A stretch of DNA of 64,000 nt, from contig JACKHO010000007.1 in NCBI GenBank assembly GCA_020638955.1, forward strand, positions 310,001-374,000, in the 5' to 3' direction. Below, piece by piece: positions 18,025-28,458 of this stretch. Source of the stretch: Planctomycetaceae bacterium (GTDB lineage: Bacteria > Planctomycetota > Planctomycetia > Planctomycetales > Planctomycetaceae). The notes under the pieces were generated by a model. That model was not told the DNA's origin and ran no database searches. It saw nothing but the letters and a program-made list of their open reading frames with translations. The translations under genes were made by a program, and so were the position numbers. Within the stretch, counting starts at the first letter, position 1. Each line of letters opens with the position of its first letter.

Positions 18025-18876
18025 CTAGTCGACCGTCGCTTTCATACAGCGGAAGCCAACGGCGTCGTCTTTGCCTGCGTGGCTGAAACCGCGACGCGCA
18101 GCGCTGCGGAGATAAACAAATTCATCTTTCCATGATCCGCCTCGGATGGCACATGTGTCGCCATTCTTTCGCGAACGAGGTTTGGCTTCCGTTGTCGCGA
18201 TTGATTCATAGCTCTCGATGAAGTCATCCCGGCAGAATTCCCAGAGGTAGCCATGCATGTCGTACAGGCCCCAAGGGTTTGGTTTGAGGGCGCCGACGGG
18301 AGGATCATTTCCCGCAGCGTTGCCGGTGTGCCAGGCGTAAGGATCAAGCAAGGTGGCCTTCTTACCCGCATCATCGGGGCCTTGGGCGGCGTCACCAAAG
18401 CTGTAAGCCGTTGTTGTTCCGGCGCGGCAGCAGTACTCCCATTCCACTTCCGAAGGGAGTCGGATTTCTTCGTTCTCTCCAAGCAAATTGGCTTGTCGCA
18501 TGAGCCTAGTTGTGCGTTCACAAAACTCCAGAGCTTCTGGGAACGTCATCATCTCGACGGAGTTTCGAACTCCTTTCCAGCGGCTGGGATTGTTTCCCAT
18601 CACCGCTTCGTACAAATTCTGCGGCACCTCGTATTTGCCAATGGCAAACGGCTTGCTCAGTGAAATTTCTACTGCGGGCCGCTCGTGTTCTGGTCCCTGT
18701 TTTGAACCCAGTTCGAAGGTCGCGGGAAACTTCCCTTGGCCCGGTTCGATCAGTACGAACTCAGAGTCGAAAGTCTTCAGGAGTTTGAGCGTCGCTGGGG
18801 GCACGGCATTGTCATCTGCTTGAGCCACGCTGGCCGTGAGTATGAACAGAGCGAGACCGTAGGCAACCTGTCGCAT
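18025..18876 (-). CDS. Exported SUMF1/FGE-fold protein without the catalytic cysteines
   Basis: A 283-residue protein with a signal peptide (MRQVAYGLALFILTASVAQA) and one formylglycine-generating-enzyme-fold domain. Conserved blocks are FAIGKYEVPQNLYEAVMGNNP, IRLPSEVEWEYCCRAG, NPWGLYDMHGYLWEFC and IRGGSW. True FGEs have two copper-binding Cys just after the GGS block; here that region reads SWKDEFVYLRSAARRG with none, so it is unlikely to mature sulfatases. I start at ATG 18876 because the upstream frame only begins with TTG. The start lies 101 bp downstream of rho, separated by a direct repeat and a truncated MITE-like copy. Confidence 0.88.
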   Translation of the reverse strand: MRQVAYGLALFILTASVAQADDNAVPPATLKLLKTFDSEFVLIEPGQGKFPATFELGSKQGPEHERPAVEISLSKPFAIGKYEVPQNLYEAVMGNNPSRWKGVRNSVEMMTFPEALEFCERTTRLMRQANLLGENEEIRLPSEVEWEYCCRAGTTTAYSFGDAAQGPDDAGKKATLLDPYAWHTGNAAGNDPPVGALKPNPWGLYDMHGYLWEFCRDDFIESYESIATTEAKPRSRKNGDTCAIRGGSWKDEFVYLRSAARRGFSHAGKDDAVGFRCMKATVD

Positions 18877-18877
18877 A

Positions 18878-18983
18878 ACTGAACCTGTCAGGGGCTTTCT
18901 CAACCTGAATTATTCGTAGTGTGGGTGAAGTCCGCGTCAATCAGGTCGGTGCGTCACTGAACCTGTCAGGAGCTCTCTCAACC
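18878..18983. repeat. 28-bp direct repeat flanking a truncated MITE-like copy (copy D)
   Basis: The sequences at 18878-18905 and 18956-18983 are 28 bp long and differ at two positions (core CTGAACCTGTCAGG). Between them, 18916-18955 matches the right end of the 140-bp family in reverse orientation (GTGGGTGAAGTCCGCGTCAA). The right-hand repeat covers the last 6 bases of rho including its stop; the left-hand one abuts the start codon of the SUMF1-fold gene. Confidence 0.75.
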
Positions 18984-20375
18984 GAGATTCATGGAATTCA
19001 AAAACTCTTCGTTCGTCTTGGTTCGCCGAATACGATTGGTGAGCAGTTCCATCGCTTCAACGGGATTCATGTCGTTGAGGACGCGACGCAGAATCCAGAC
19101 GCGTTTGAGTTCTTCTTCCGACATCAAGAGTTCTTCACGCCGCGTGCCGGACTTGTTGACGTCAATCGCTGGCCAAATGCGTTTCTCGACCATGCGGCGG
19201 TCGAGGTGCAATTCGGTGTTACCGGTTCCTTTGAACTCTTCGAAAATGACTTCGTCCATTCGCGAGCCGGTATCGACCAGGGCGGTTGCGATAATGGTCA
19301 GACTGCCACCCTCTTCCACGCAGCGGGCGGCACCGAAGAAACGCTTAGGATGCTGCAAGGCGTTGGCATCAACACCACCGGAAAGAATCTTGCCGGAGTT
19401 GGGGCACTCGGTGTTGAAGGCACGGGCCAGTCGGGTAATGGAGTCGAGGAAAATGACGACGTCGCGGCCGTACTCGACCATCCGTTTGGCTTTTTCGATG
19501 ACCATTTCCGACACCTGAATGTGTCGGCTGGGTGGTTCGTCGAACGTGCTGGAAATGACTTCGCAGTTCTCGCCCTTCACCTGGCGCTCCATTTCCGTGA
19601 CCTCTTCGGGGCGTTCGTCAATGAGCAGCATGATGACGTAGCAGTCAGGATGATTCGCCAAAACAGCCTTCGCCAATCGCTGCAGCAACACGGTCTTACC
19701 AGCCCGTGGCGGGGACACAATGAGTCCGCGCTGACCAAATCCGATGGGTGCAACGATATCGACAATTCGGGTGCTGAGTTCTTCGGGATCGGCGCTGAGT
19801 TGCAGCCGGTCCTTGGGATGCAGTGGTGTCAGGTCGTCAAACGGTACCTTCTCCGACAACATGTTCGGATCTTGCCCGTTAATCGCCTCAACTCGCAGCA
19901 GGGCGAAGTACCGCTCGTTTTCTTTGGGGGGCCGAATGGTTCCCGCAACGGTTGCCCCGGTCCTCAGCCCGAAGCGACGGATTTGGCTGGGTGACACGTA
20001 AATGTCGTCGGGACACGGGAGGTAGTGGTAGTCCGGGCTGCGCAGGAATCCGAAACCATCTGGCAGGATTTCGAGCGTCCCTTGACCAAACATGAGGCCC
20101 GCGAGCTTTGTTTGCTCTTTGAGAATTCGGAAAATCAAATCCTGCTTTTTCAGGCCAGCGTAGTCGGTAATGTTCTCCGAGCGGGCGAGCTCGATGAGCT
20201 CTTTCATGGTCATCCGCTGCAGTGCCGCGATGTTGATTTCGCCATGCTTGGCGTCTTCGTAACGCGACTCGGAGGGATCGTAAATCGGGGATGATTCCAC
20301 GGAGGATTCTTTGAACTTGCTCGCGGCACCGTCGCCAGATGGGCGTCCGGTCGTTGATGTGTCTGGTTTGGCCAT
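18978..20375 (-). CDS. rho: Transcription termination factor Rho
   Basis: A 465-residue RNA-dependent hexameric ATPase that ends transcription. After a variable 50-residue extension rich in Ser/Glu come Rho-N (MTMKELIELARSENI), the RNA-binding cold-shock-like domain with LPDGFGFLRS, the Walker A loop PPRAGKT, Walker B VIFLDS, the Q-loop region and the R-loop GGVDANAL. Length and order match the family. coaE lies 56 bp upstream on the same strand, so coaE-rho is a probable operon. Confidence 0.97.
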   Translation of the reverse strand: MAKPDTSTTGRPSGDGAASKFKESSVESSPIYDPSESRYEDAKHGEINIAALQRMTMKELIELARSENITDYAGLKKQDLIFRILKEQTKLAGLMFGQGTLEILPDGFGFLRSPDYHYLPCPDDIYVSPSQIRRFGLRTGATVAGTIRPPKENERYFALLRVEAINGQDPNMLSEKVPFDDLTPLHPKDRLQLSADPEELSTRIVDIVAPIGFGQRGLIVSPPRAGKTVLLQRLAKAVLANHPDCYVIMLLIDERPEEVTEMERQVKGENCEVISSTFDEPPSRHIQVSEMVIEKAKRMVEYGRDVVIFLDSITRLARAFNTECPNSGKILSGGVDANALQHPKRFFGAARCVEEGGSLTIIATALVDTGSRMDEVIFEEFKGTGNTELHLDRRMVEKRIWPAIDVNKSGTRREELLMSEEELKRVWILRRVLNDMNPVEAMELLTNRIRRTKTNEEFLNSMNLG

Positions 20376-20431
20376 GATGACCTCAATTCAATCGAAATGA
20401 CTATGGGGAGGGAGTGCAGTAGGAATGGTGT

Positions 20432-21097
20432 TTAAATGGCTGACGTGCCAACTTCGACAGGCTGATTCAGGGGTGACGGGGAAATGAAACTCTGGATGTA
20501 ATGACTCAAGGCCTGGGCGGCTGCTTCAACGGTACCGGAATTATCAATGACAACGTGCGAGCGAGTGCGTTTCTCATCGAGGGGGAGTTGACTTGCTTCG
20601 CGTCGAGTAAGTTCGGCTTCATCCCACCCGCGAGCGGCCACTCGCTGCAGACGAAGTTCTCGCGGCACGTCGATGAACGCAATGACATCACACACGTCCT
20701 GCCAGCCCGCTTCCAGCAGGACGGGGGCATCGAGAAAAATGACCTCACATTCGCCGGTTGTCTCCAAACGTTCGATTTCCCGCAAATGCTGCGAGCGAAT
20801 CCAGGGATGCACAATTGCGTTCAGCTTCTCACGATTACCGGTCGCCTCGGGTGAACTTCCAAACACAAGGTTCGCGAGGAATTTGCGATCGACTTCGCCG
20901 TTGGAATCGACAACCTGCTTGCCAAAAGTTTCTTTCAGTCGTCGCTGAATGGAGGGTTGTTTCAATGCCCGATGCCCCGTTTCATCAGCCCGAATGACCA
21001 CACCGCGCATAGCAACAGCCACAGCATCGGCTACGGCACTTTTTCCGGAACCGACACCACCAACAAGGCCGACCAGAGGGACGGACCGATGAGGCAT
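20432..21097 (-). CDS. coaE: Dephospho-CoA kinase
   Basis: A 221-residue P-loop kinase catalysing the last step of coenzyme A synthesis (phosphorylation of the 3'-hydroxyl of dephospho-CoA). The Walker A loop GGVGSGKSAVADA is near residues 13-25. It is followed by the CoA-binding DETGHRALKQP, the family motif HPWIRSQ, and the lid/Arg region 'VIAFIDVPRELRLQRVAARGWDEAE' (shown in part). Length is normal. First gene of the probable coaE-rho operon. Confidence 0.95.
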   Translation of the reverse strand: MPHRSVPLVGLVGGVGSGKSAVADAVAVAMRGVVIRADETGHRALKQPSIQRRLKETFGKQVVDSNGEVDRKFLANLVFGSSPEATGNREKLNAIVHPWIRSQHLREIERLETTGECEVIFLDAPVLLEAGWQDVCDVIAFIDVPRELRLQRVAARGWDEAELTRREASQLPLDEKRTRSHVVIDNSGTVEAAAQALSHYIQSFISPSPLNQPVEVGTSAI

Positions 21098-21485
21098 GGG
21101 AGTGAGGATTGTTCGAAGTGGAACTGGCTTAGAAATGGCCTACCACAGGTAAAACGGACAGGACTCCTTCGTATTCTTCAGCGAATATCAAAGAAGTTTT
21201 TCAGGGGGGGCCTCCTGGACTCAGCTCCGCAAGTACCAACCTCATGCGGGCACCATTTCAGAATCTGGCGCGGAACGTCGTGTCTATAGTCGCGCACGTG
21301 ACGGCGTTTGTCAACAATTGAAGCCTCGACTAAGTCGATTTTATCTGTATTGTTGAAATAGCAGATGGGGTAGCCGAACACCCGAAAATCGTCGACAATC
21401 TCCCAACACGGCGGTTAAACTGGGCGTATTGCGAGTAACGGATTTGAATACGGCCCCACCCCGCTCAGGACTTGGCCTTACAGAG
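21098..21485. other. Divergent intergenic region between coaE and a small membrane protein gene
   Basis: About 390 bp holding the upstream regions of coaE (minus) and of the gene at 21486 (plus). Contains a run of seven G near 21205. No convincing gene, tRNA or hairpin is visible; short frames there show no recognisable motifs. Confidence 0.5.
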
Positions 21486-21908
21486 ATGACACATCAATTC
21501 GACGTCAAACCGAATCGTCGAAGTGGTTCGCTACTTGCGTCCACCATCATCCTGTTCGTCGGCAGTATCGCGGCCGCAATTCTGTTCGGATCCATCGGTG
21601 AAAGCATCTCCATTGGCCTGATTGCGTTCGGAGTTGGAATCACCCTGATCGTCGTTTTCCTGATTTCGGCCACACTCTGGGCCGTTCCTTCGATCGGTGA
21701 ATCGATATCCTGGATCATTACGCGCCACCGGCAAGATGAACTCAATTACTCGCCGGGCCCCCGTGAATCAAAACAGCACGATTCCCGGTTTGGTACGCGA
21801 ACTCCACCGACGGTTGACGAGGTTCGTGAAATCAAAGCCGGCAGCAACAACTGGGTTCCTGCCGCCGGACGGAAGGATAAGTCACCGCCGGGGCAGCAGC
21901 AGAGATAA
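21486..21908 (+). CDS. Uncharacterised protein with two membrane helices
   Basis: A 140-residue protein. After a basic start (MTHQFDVKPNRRSG) there are two adjacent membrane segments (about residues 14-36 and 42-64) and then a soluble, charged and Pro-rich tail of about 75 residues. I chose ATG 21486, close to the first helix, over the further ATG/GTG-type starts at 21429. It ends 12 bp from the stop of the convergent aroA. No family recognised. Confidence 0.6.
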   Translation: MTHQFDVKPNRRSGSLLASTIILFVGSIAAAILFGSIGESISIGLIAFGVGITLIVVFLISATLWAVPSIGESISWIITRHRQDELNYSPGPRESKQHDSRFGTRTPPTVDEVREIKAGSNNWVPAAGRKDKSPPGQQQR

Positions 21909-21920
21909 AAAACTCGCTGC

Positions 21921-23225
<1,305 letters not shown>

Positions 23226-23702
23226 GAGACGACCTGAGCAACAACAGCAATAAAAAGGAACGGGCAAGTCGGGCAAAAAGTCATGCCACTTCGCCCCGCG
23301 AACAGGTTTCTAGCATAGCGGGGGAGGACTCACAACAAACGACACTCGCTGCTCCCCAAACTCAGTTCCGGACGCTGGTTGCAAACTTTCGAAAAGGCTT
23401 GTGGAAAATCGCGGCAGCTGTGCGTATTAGAGATATACCCTTCGACTGAGTGTCCGTTGTCCCGTCACAATTCACCCGAGACAATTGTGGCGGGCGCGGC
23501 GCACTTGGGCTCATTCATTTCCCATTGTCCACAATTCATCTCACTCCAATCAGCCGCAAACGCTCCTGTGCTCTACATCTGCGCAGGCTTTCAGAAACAA
23601 TCCTCAACCGACGGGGCTGGCAATTGAACCAGCGCTCTACCTTGCGCCCAATCCCCACCGGTTTTGATGCAGCTTCGATGAATTTTGCCTCTGGGAGTTA
23701 CG
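23226..23702. other. Divergent intergenic region between aroA and the FtsK-like gene
   Basis: About 480 bp with no supported gene; short overlapping frames on the plus strand lack recognisable sequence. It should hold the promoters of aroA (minus) and the large ATPase gene (plus). GGGAG at 23693-23697 is the Shine-Dalgarno for the ATG at 23703. Confidence 0.5.
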
Positions 23703-26700
23703 ATGACCATGGTCACGCGGTCCAATCATACCGTTGCATCTTATAGATCCGACAACGACGATCCGATGCGGGAGAATTACGGTTTCGAGTCCGGTTCAAC
23801 CTTTTCTCGGGACGCGTTGTACGAGACACTGATGAGTTCCATCGAGCCAGACACGGTCGCCCCGGAACCATCCCATATGATCGATTACCGCAGCTTACTG
23901 GAACGCTTTCATCAGGCCATTCAGGCCCGCATGAGGGCTGAACATACATGGCAGCAGCAATACGGTCAGGGCCCCGATCAAACGGAAAAGCAGCTCGTGG
24001 CGTCTCTGGAGTCCGCTTCCACGCAGCGGACGACCGAACTTGCCGAAGTCGACGCTGAACATGCACGCATCAAGGCGGAAATCGACGCACGCTTCCTGCC
24101 ACAAATCAGCAATGAAAAGTCCGACCATGTTTCCCGGCTGCATGGCATCGAATCACAGGCGGCCCGCGAGTCGACAACACTGGAACAGCAGAAAAACGAT
24201 AGCGAATGGGTCGTCACCTCCGTTCTCGACGACACCGCAGATGACAGTCCGCGCAGAGAGCTCGATCGTTTCAGCACACAAATCCACAAAGTTCGCGAGG
24301 AACAAGTCGCGGAATGGACCGACCTCGAACACCAGTTCAAAACGGTTCAGGAAGAACGCGGCTGGAAAGGTTCGCCGCCGGAAGAACCGGAGCGTCGCCC
24401 GCGCACAATTGAAGAAACTCAGGAGTGGTTTAACGAGCGGGTCGAAGCGGGGCGAAAGCAAATCCGCGCGTTGCGGTCACTCATCATGCCGAAGCTCTTT
24501 CTGGGCGTGCGTTCGTTGGTCGTCTATTTCATCGCGGCAATTGCCATTGGCATTCCGTTCTATCTCTTCGTAGAACCAAGTGCTCTGGGAATGGATGCCA
24601 CCAAAGACGCCAGTTCCTGGGCGGTCGCTTCAGCGGTCTCTGGTGCTGCAGGGGGCTTGTTGTTGACGCTCGTCATGTACACGCTGGCAAGCATGCAGCA
24701 GTCCGATGCGTTTCGCCGGACACAGCAGTTGACAGCGGAAGTAAACTGGCTGCATCAAATTTGGCTGGGCTATGCACGGGAGCAACTCGACGACAAACAG
24801 GCCGAATGCGAAAAGCGTCAGCGGGCCATGATCAAAGAGCGCGAAAACAAGCTGCGTCGTTTTGAAGAAACCCACACTCGGAAGCTGAACGAAATTCAAA
24901 GCCGCCGCGATCGCGAAATCCGCGAAGAAGAACAGCGACACGCCCAGGCCGACCGCGAACTCAACATGCAAATGCGGAATGCGCTGACTTCAGCCGAAGA
25001 CACGCATCAACAGGCGCGGCAAGCCATTGAACAATACTGGATTGCCGAAACCTCGCGGACCCGTCAGTCGTTGGCTGACTACCAACGCGATCGGCAACGT
25101 GCCGAACTGGCGGACTGGAGCGAACTGAAAAACGACTGGATGTCCGCCTACAACCAGTTTCATTCTTCTGTCGCAGAGCTGAATTCCGATTCGCAACTGC
25201 AGTTCCCCGCCTGGGACCAGCTCAGCACATTATGGATGCCCAGCGGCACCACGCCCTCATTCCTGAAGTTTGGTGACTACGCGTTGAATCTCGAAACGTG
25301 GCCCGGCGCGATTTCCGAAGACATGCGACTGGCTCCCCGCGTGACAGAACACGTACTCCCGGCGCTCCTGCCGTTCCCGGAGCAGTCATCGGCCCTTTTT
25401 AAAATCCGGGATGCAGCCGGACGCGAAGCCGCCGTCGCCGCCATGCGAACTCTCGCTCTGCGTCTACTGGCCATGATTCCGCCCGGAAAAATCCGGTTTA
25501 CCATTCTCGATCCGGTTGGTCTGGGCGAAAGTTTCGCAGGTCTCATGCATCTCGCCGACTTTGACGAGCTCATGGTGACGCATCGTATTTGGACAGAGCC
25601 CGGCCAAATTGAAACGCAACTGGCCGATCTGACCGGCCACATGGAAAACGTGCTGCAGAAGTATTTGCGTAACGAATTCCAGACCATTGAAGAGTACAAC
25701 GCAGCGGCTGGCGAAGTAGCCGAGCCGTACCACTTCCTCATCATCAGCGACTTTCCGTCGAAGTTCAGCGACCTGGCCGCCCGTCGGCTGGTGAGCATTA
25801 TCAACAGTGGTCCACGCTGTGGCGTCTACACGTTGATGAGCACTGATGAAACCAAGCAACTGCCACACAACTTCACACTGGCCGACGTCGAACCGGCCAT
25901 GGAGTGTTTCGTGTATCGCGGCGGTGCGTTTCACGCCGAGCGCGAAGACATGGCTTACTGGCCCATCAAAATCGAATCACCACCGAACCCCGAACTCTTT
26001 ACGCGGCTCGTTCGCAAAATCGGCGAAGCCTCCAAAGATGCACGCCGGGTCGAAGTTGCGTTTCAACGCATTGCGCCGAAGCCGGGAGAGTTCTGGTCGC
26101 GTGACAGCCGACGTGAAATCGAAGTCCCACTGGGACGCGCAGGGGCCACGAAACTGCAAACGGCGAAGCTGGGACGCGGCACCTCGCAACACATGCTCGT
26201 CGCCGGTAAGACCGGTTCCGGTAAGTCGACATACCTGCACATTCTCATTACCAACCTCGCACTGTATTACAGCCCGAACGAAATCAACTTCTACCTCATC
26301 GACTTCAAGAAGGGGGTGGAATTCAAGGACTACGCCTCCGAAGAACTGCCGCACGCCCGCGTCGTGGCCATCGAGAGTGATCGAGAATTTGGCGTCAGCA
26401 CGTTGCAGCGACTCGACGCCATTCTGCAGGAGCGAGGTGAACTGTTCCGGCGGCATGGCGTGCAGGACATTGCCGGCTTCCGCAACGCAAATCCCAACAC
26501 GCCGCTCCCCCGCATCCTGTTAATTGTCGACGAGTTTCAGGAATTCTTCATTGAAGACGACAAGCTCAGCCAGTCCGCTTCGCTGCTGCTCGACCGACTC
26601 GTGCGACAGGGAAGGGCGTTCGGGATGCACGTGGTTCTGGGATCTCAAACGCTGGGCGGGGCTTACTCGCTCGCTCGCAGCACGCTCGGGCAGGTCGCCA

Positions 26701-27863
26701 TTCGAGTCGCCCTCCAGTGCAGCGAGTCCGATGCACACCTCATTCTCAGCGAAGAAAACACCGCCGCACGCCTGCTCACCCGGCCCGGCGAAGCCATTTA
26801 CAACGACGCCAACGGATTAAGCGAAGGGAACAATCCCTTCCAAATTGCGTGGCTCGATGACGAAGAACGCAACCAGGCACTCCGCAACATCCGCCAGCAG
26901 GCCACGCGGCAGGGAATCGAGTTCGAGAAGCCCATTGTCTTCGAAGGAAACATCCCGTCGGACATTACACGCAACCAGGCACTTGAAACCACTGCCGCGG
27001 AATTCGGTCGACGCGAAACGCCCGTCGCCTATCCTTCGATTTGGCTTGGTGATCCCGTCGAGATTGGACCGCCGCCCGCCATTACGTTCTATCGTCAGGG
27101 TGGCAACAACCTCCTGATGGTCGGCCAGGACGCCGAGGCCGCTCAGGGAATTCAGTCAGCCGCCGCACTCGCGTGGCTGGCCGGAGGAACACCAACAGCA
27201 ACTGCGCCAACGGTGTATTTGCTCGATGGTTCTTTGCCGGACACTGTCGAAGCCGAAACTTGGAACACGCTGCTGGCGAACGTTGGAGTAAACGTGCGTC
27301 ATGTCACGCCACGGGACAGTGTCACCGCCATGTCCGAACTCGCTGCGGAACTCAAACGCCGCGAAGAGAATTCCGACGTACCGCATCCTCCCATACTGCA
27401 GCTCGTTTACAACGTCGCCAAGTTTCGTGATTTGCGGAAAGGGGAAGACGACTACGGCATGGGCAGCTTCGGTGCGGCTCCCGCTGGGGAGGAAATCAAG
27501 CCGGAAAAAGTCTTTGCCGACCTCATTGTGAAAGGCCCCGAGCATGGGATTCACACCATTGCCTGGGCCGACTCCTACAACAACGTCGACCGCTGGTTCT
27601 CGCGACAGACACTCCGCGAAATGGAACAGCGCATTGCCTTCCAAATGAACGGCAACGACTCCAGCAGCTTCATCGACTCCCCCGCCGCCAGCCGCCTGGG
27701 ACCACACCGGGCTCTACTCTACCGCGAAGAAACCGGAACCCTCGAAAAGTTCCGCCCCTACGGAGTCCCCACCACCAACTGGCTCGCCAGTTTTAAAGGC
27801 CTCATGCAAAACGGCGAAGAACCCGAAGTCGCGACCGACTTGGGTGAGTTTAATATTCTGTAG
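23703..27863 (+). CDS. Membrane-anchored coiled-coil FtsK/SpoIIIE-type ATPase
   Basis: A 1386-residue protein. Residues about 50-250 are charged and helical (coiled coil). Two membrane helices follow (about 262-285 and 306-330), then a second long Arg/Glu/Gln-rich coiled coil (about 340-480). An FtsK/SpoIIIE ATPase domain follows with Walker A AGKTGSGKST near 833-842 and Walker B RILLIVDEFQEF near 937-948. The C-terminal 270 residues look like a second, degenerate FtsK module whose loop reads MVGQDAEAAQG, without Lys. This layout resembles EccC/EssC ATPases and FtsK pumps, yet no WXG100 substrate or other type VII part lies nearby. It probably moves DNA or protein at the membrane. ATG 23703 has GGGAG 6 bp upstream; a TTG at 23685 is less likely. 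Confidence 0.85.
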   Translation: MTMVTRSNHTVASYRSDNDDPMRENYGFESGSTFSRDALYETLMSSIEPDTVAPEPSHMIDYRSLLERFHQAIQARMRAEHTWQQQYGQGPDQTEKQLVASLESASTQRTTELAEVDAEHARIKAEIDARFLPQISNEKSDHVSRLHGIESQAARESTTLEQQKNDSEWVVTSVLDDTADDSPRRELDRFSTQIHKVREEQVAEWTDLEHQFKTVQEERGWKGSPPEEPERRPRTIEETQEWFNERVEAGRKQIRALRSLIMPKLFLGVRSLVVYFIAAIAIGIPFYLFVEPSALGMDATKDASSWAVASAVSGAAGGLLLTLVMYTLASMQQSDAFRRTQQLTAEVNWLHQIWLGYAREQLDDKQAECEKRQRAMIKERENKLRRFEETHTRKLNEIQSRRDREIREEEQRHAQADRELNMQMRNALTSAEDTHQQARQAIEQYWIAETSRTRQSLADYQRDRQRAELADWSELKNDWMSAYNQFHSSVAELNSDSQLQFPAWDQLSTLWMPSGTTPSFLKFGDYALNLETWPGAISEDMRLAPRVTEHVLPALLPFPEQSSALFKIRDAAGREAAVAAMRTLALRLLAMIPPGKIRFTILDPVGLGESFAGLMHLADFDELMVTHRIWTEPGQIETQLADLTGHMENVLQKYLRNEFQTIEEYNAAAGEVAEPYHFLIISDFPSKFSDLAARRLVSIINSGPRCGVYTLMSTDETKQLPHNFTLADVEPAMECFVYRGGAFHAEREDMAYWPIKIESPPNPELFTRLVRKIGEASKDARRVEVAFQRIAPKPGEFWSRDSRREIEVPLGRAGATKLQTAKLGRGTSQHMLVAGKTGSGKSTYLHILITNLALYYSPNEINFYLIDFKKGVEFKDYASEELPHARVVAIESDREFGVSTLQRLDAILQERGELFRRHGVQDIAGFRNANPNTPLPRILLIVDEFQEFFIEDDKLSQSASLLLDRLVRQGRAFGMHVVLGSQTLGGAYSLARSTLGQVAIRVALQCSESDAHLILSEENTAARLLTRPGEAIYNDANGLSEGNNPFQIAWLDDEERNQALRNIRQQATRQGIEFEKPIVFEGNIPSDITRNQALETTAAEFGRRETPVAYPSIWLGDPVEIGPPPAITFYRQGGNNLLMVGQDAEAAQGIQSAAALAWLAGGTPTATAPTVYLLDGSLPDTVEAETWNTLLANVGVNVRHVTPRDSVTAMSELAAELKRREENSDVPHPPILQLVYNVAKFRDLRKGEDDYGMGSFGAAPAGEEIKPEKVFADLIVKGPEHGIHTIAWADSYNNVDRWFSRQTLREMEQRIAFQMNGNDSSSFIDSPAASRLGPHRALLYREETGTLEKFRPYGVPTTNWLASFKGLMQNGEEPEVATDLGEFNIL

Positions 27864-28458
27864 TTGCGGTCGGTGTCGACGTTGCTACGGTTGAAAGTCT
27901 CAGTAGGGTGGGCGACGCGAACGGAATTTTGGATTGCAAGACTCGAACAGAATTCGAATTGTTTATTGCTTTCCACTCGTCAGGTTGTTCACAGAATCCA
28001 ACAATTGTACTGACCAATTCCTCTCATGTTGGGCTCCGCTTTGCTGCACGCAACCACGGACACTTTCGGCACGAGCGTCCGGCGCAACGTGCGTCGTTGA
28101 AATTGAGCATGCCTGCTCACGGTGACCTGAGACCTATCGGGTCGGAAATGCGTTCCCAACTGAATGGGTGACCCAAGGTTTGCCCTTTCTATGAGCTGGC
28201 CAGCGATGGAACGCGATTTCCAAATCCTTGAATCCGTGGCATCAAGGCATGCTCACCCAGAGTCGCGACTCGCTTTTTTGTTTTTGAGAGGAACTACACG
28301 AGCCACAGCAAAGTGATGTTTCGGGGGCGGAGAGAAAGCCCTACTGCACATCGAAACACGGGCTGACAAGCAGCCCGTGGCACACCGTTTTTCTAATTGT
28401 CGTCGGAAGAGGGCGACAGGCAGGAGCGATGCGGTACGGGGCATCTTTCTTCTGGTTA
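27864..28458. other. Intergenic between two convergent genes, no gene supported
   Basis: About 595 bp between the FtsK-like gene and the NACHT gene, which point at each other. Frames are short and without recognisable motifs. A GTAGGGTG-like start near 27903 may be a scrap of the MITE-like family. A clear hairpin lies at 28357-28379. Confidence 0.5.
28357..28379. terminator. Perfect 9-bp hairpin, possible terminator of the NACHT gene
   Basis: CACGGGCTG (28357-28365) and CAGCCCGTG (28371-28379) are exact inverted repeats around a 5-base loop. Read on the minus strand it is followed by TTTCG, a weak U-tract. It lies 80 bp beyond the stop of the NACHT gene. A bidirectional structure for both convergent genes is possible. 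Confidence 0.4.

Noticed and set aside
18921..19994. A 357-codon plus-strand frame opposite rho
   Set aside because: It is entirely antisense to a certain rho gene and arises from its codon bias; no motif is recognisable.
23450..23746. Frames in the aroA/FtsK-like intergenic region
   Set aside because: Three overlapping frames of similar length without start signals; the composition looks non-coding.
24040..27117. Several internal frames of 80-220 codons within the FtsK-like gene
   Set aside because: All lie in other frames of one long, motif-bearing gene.
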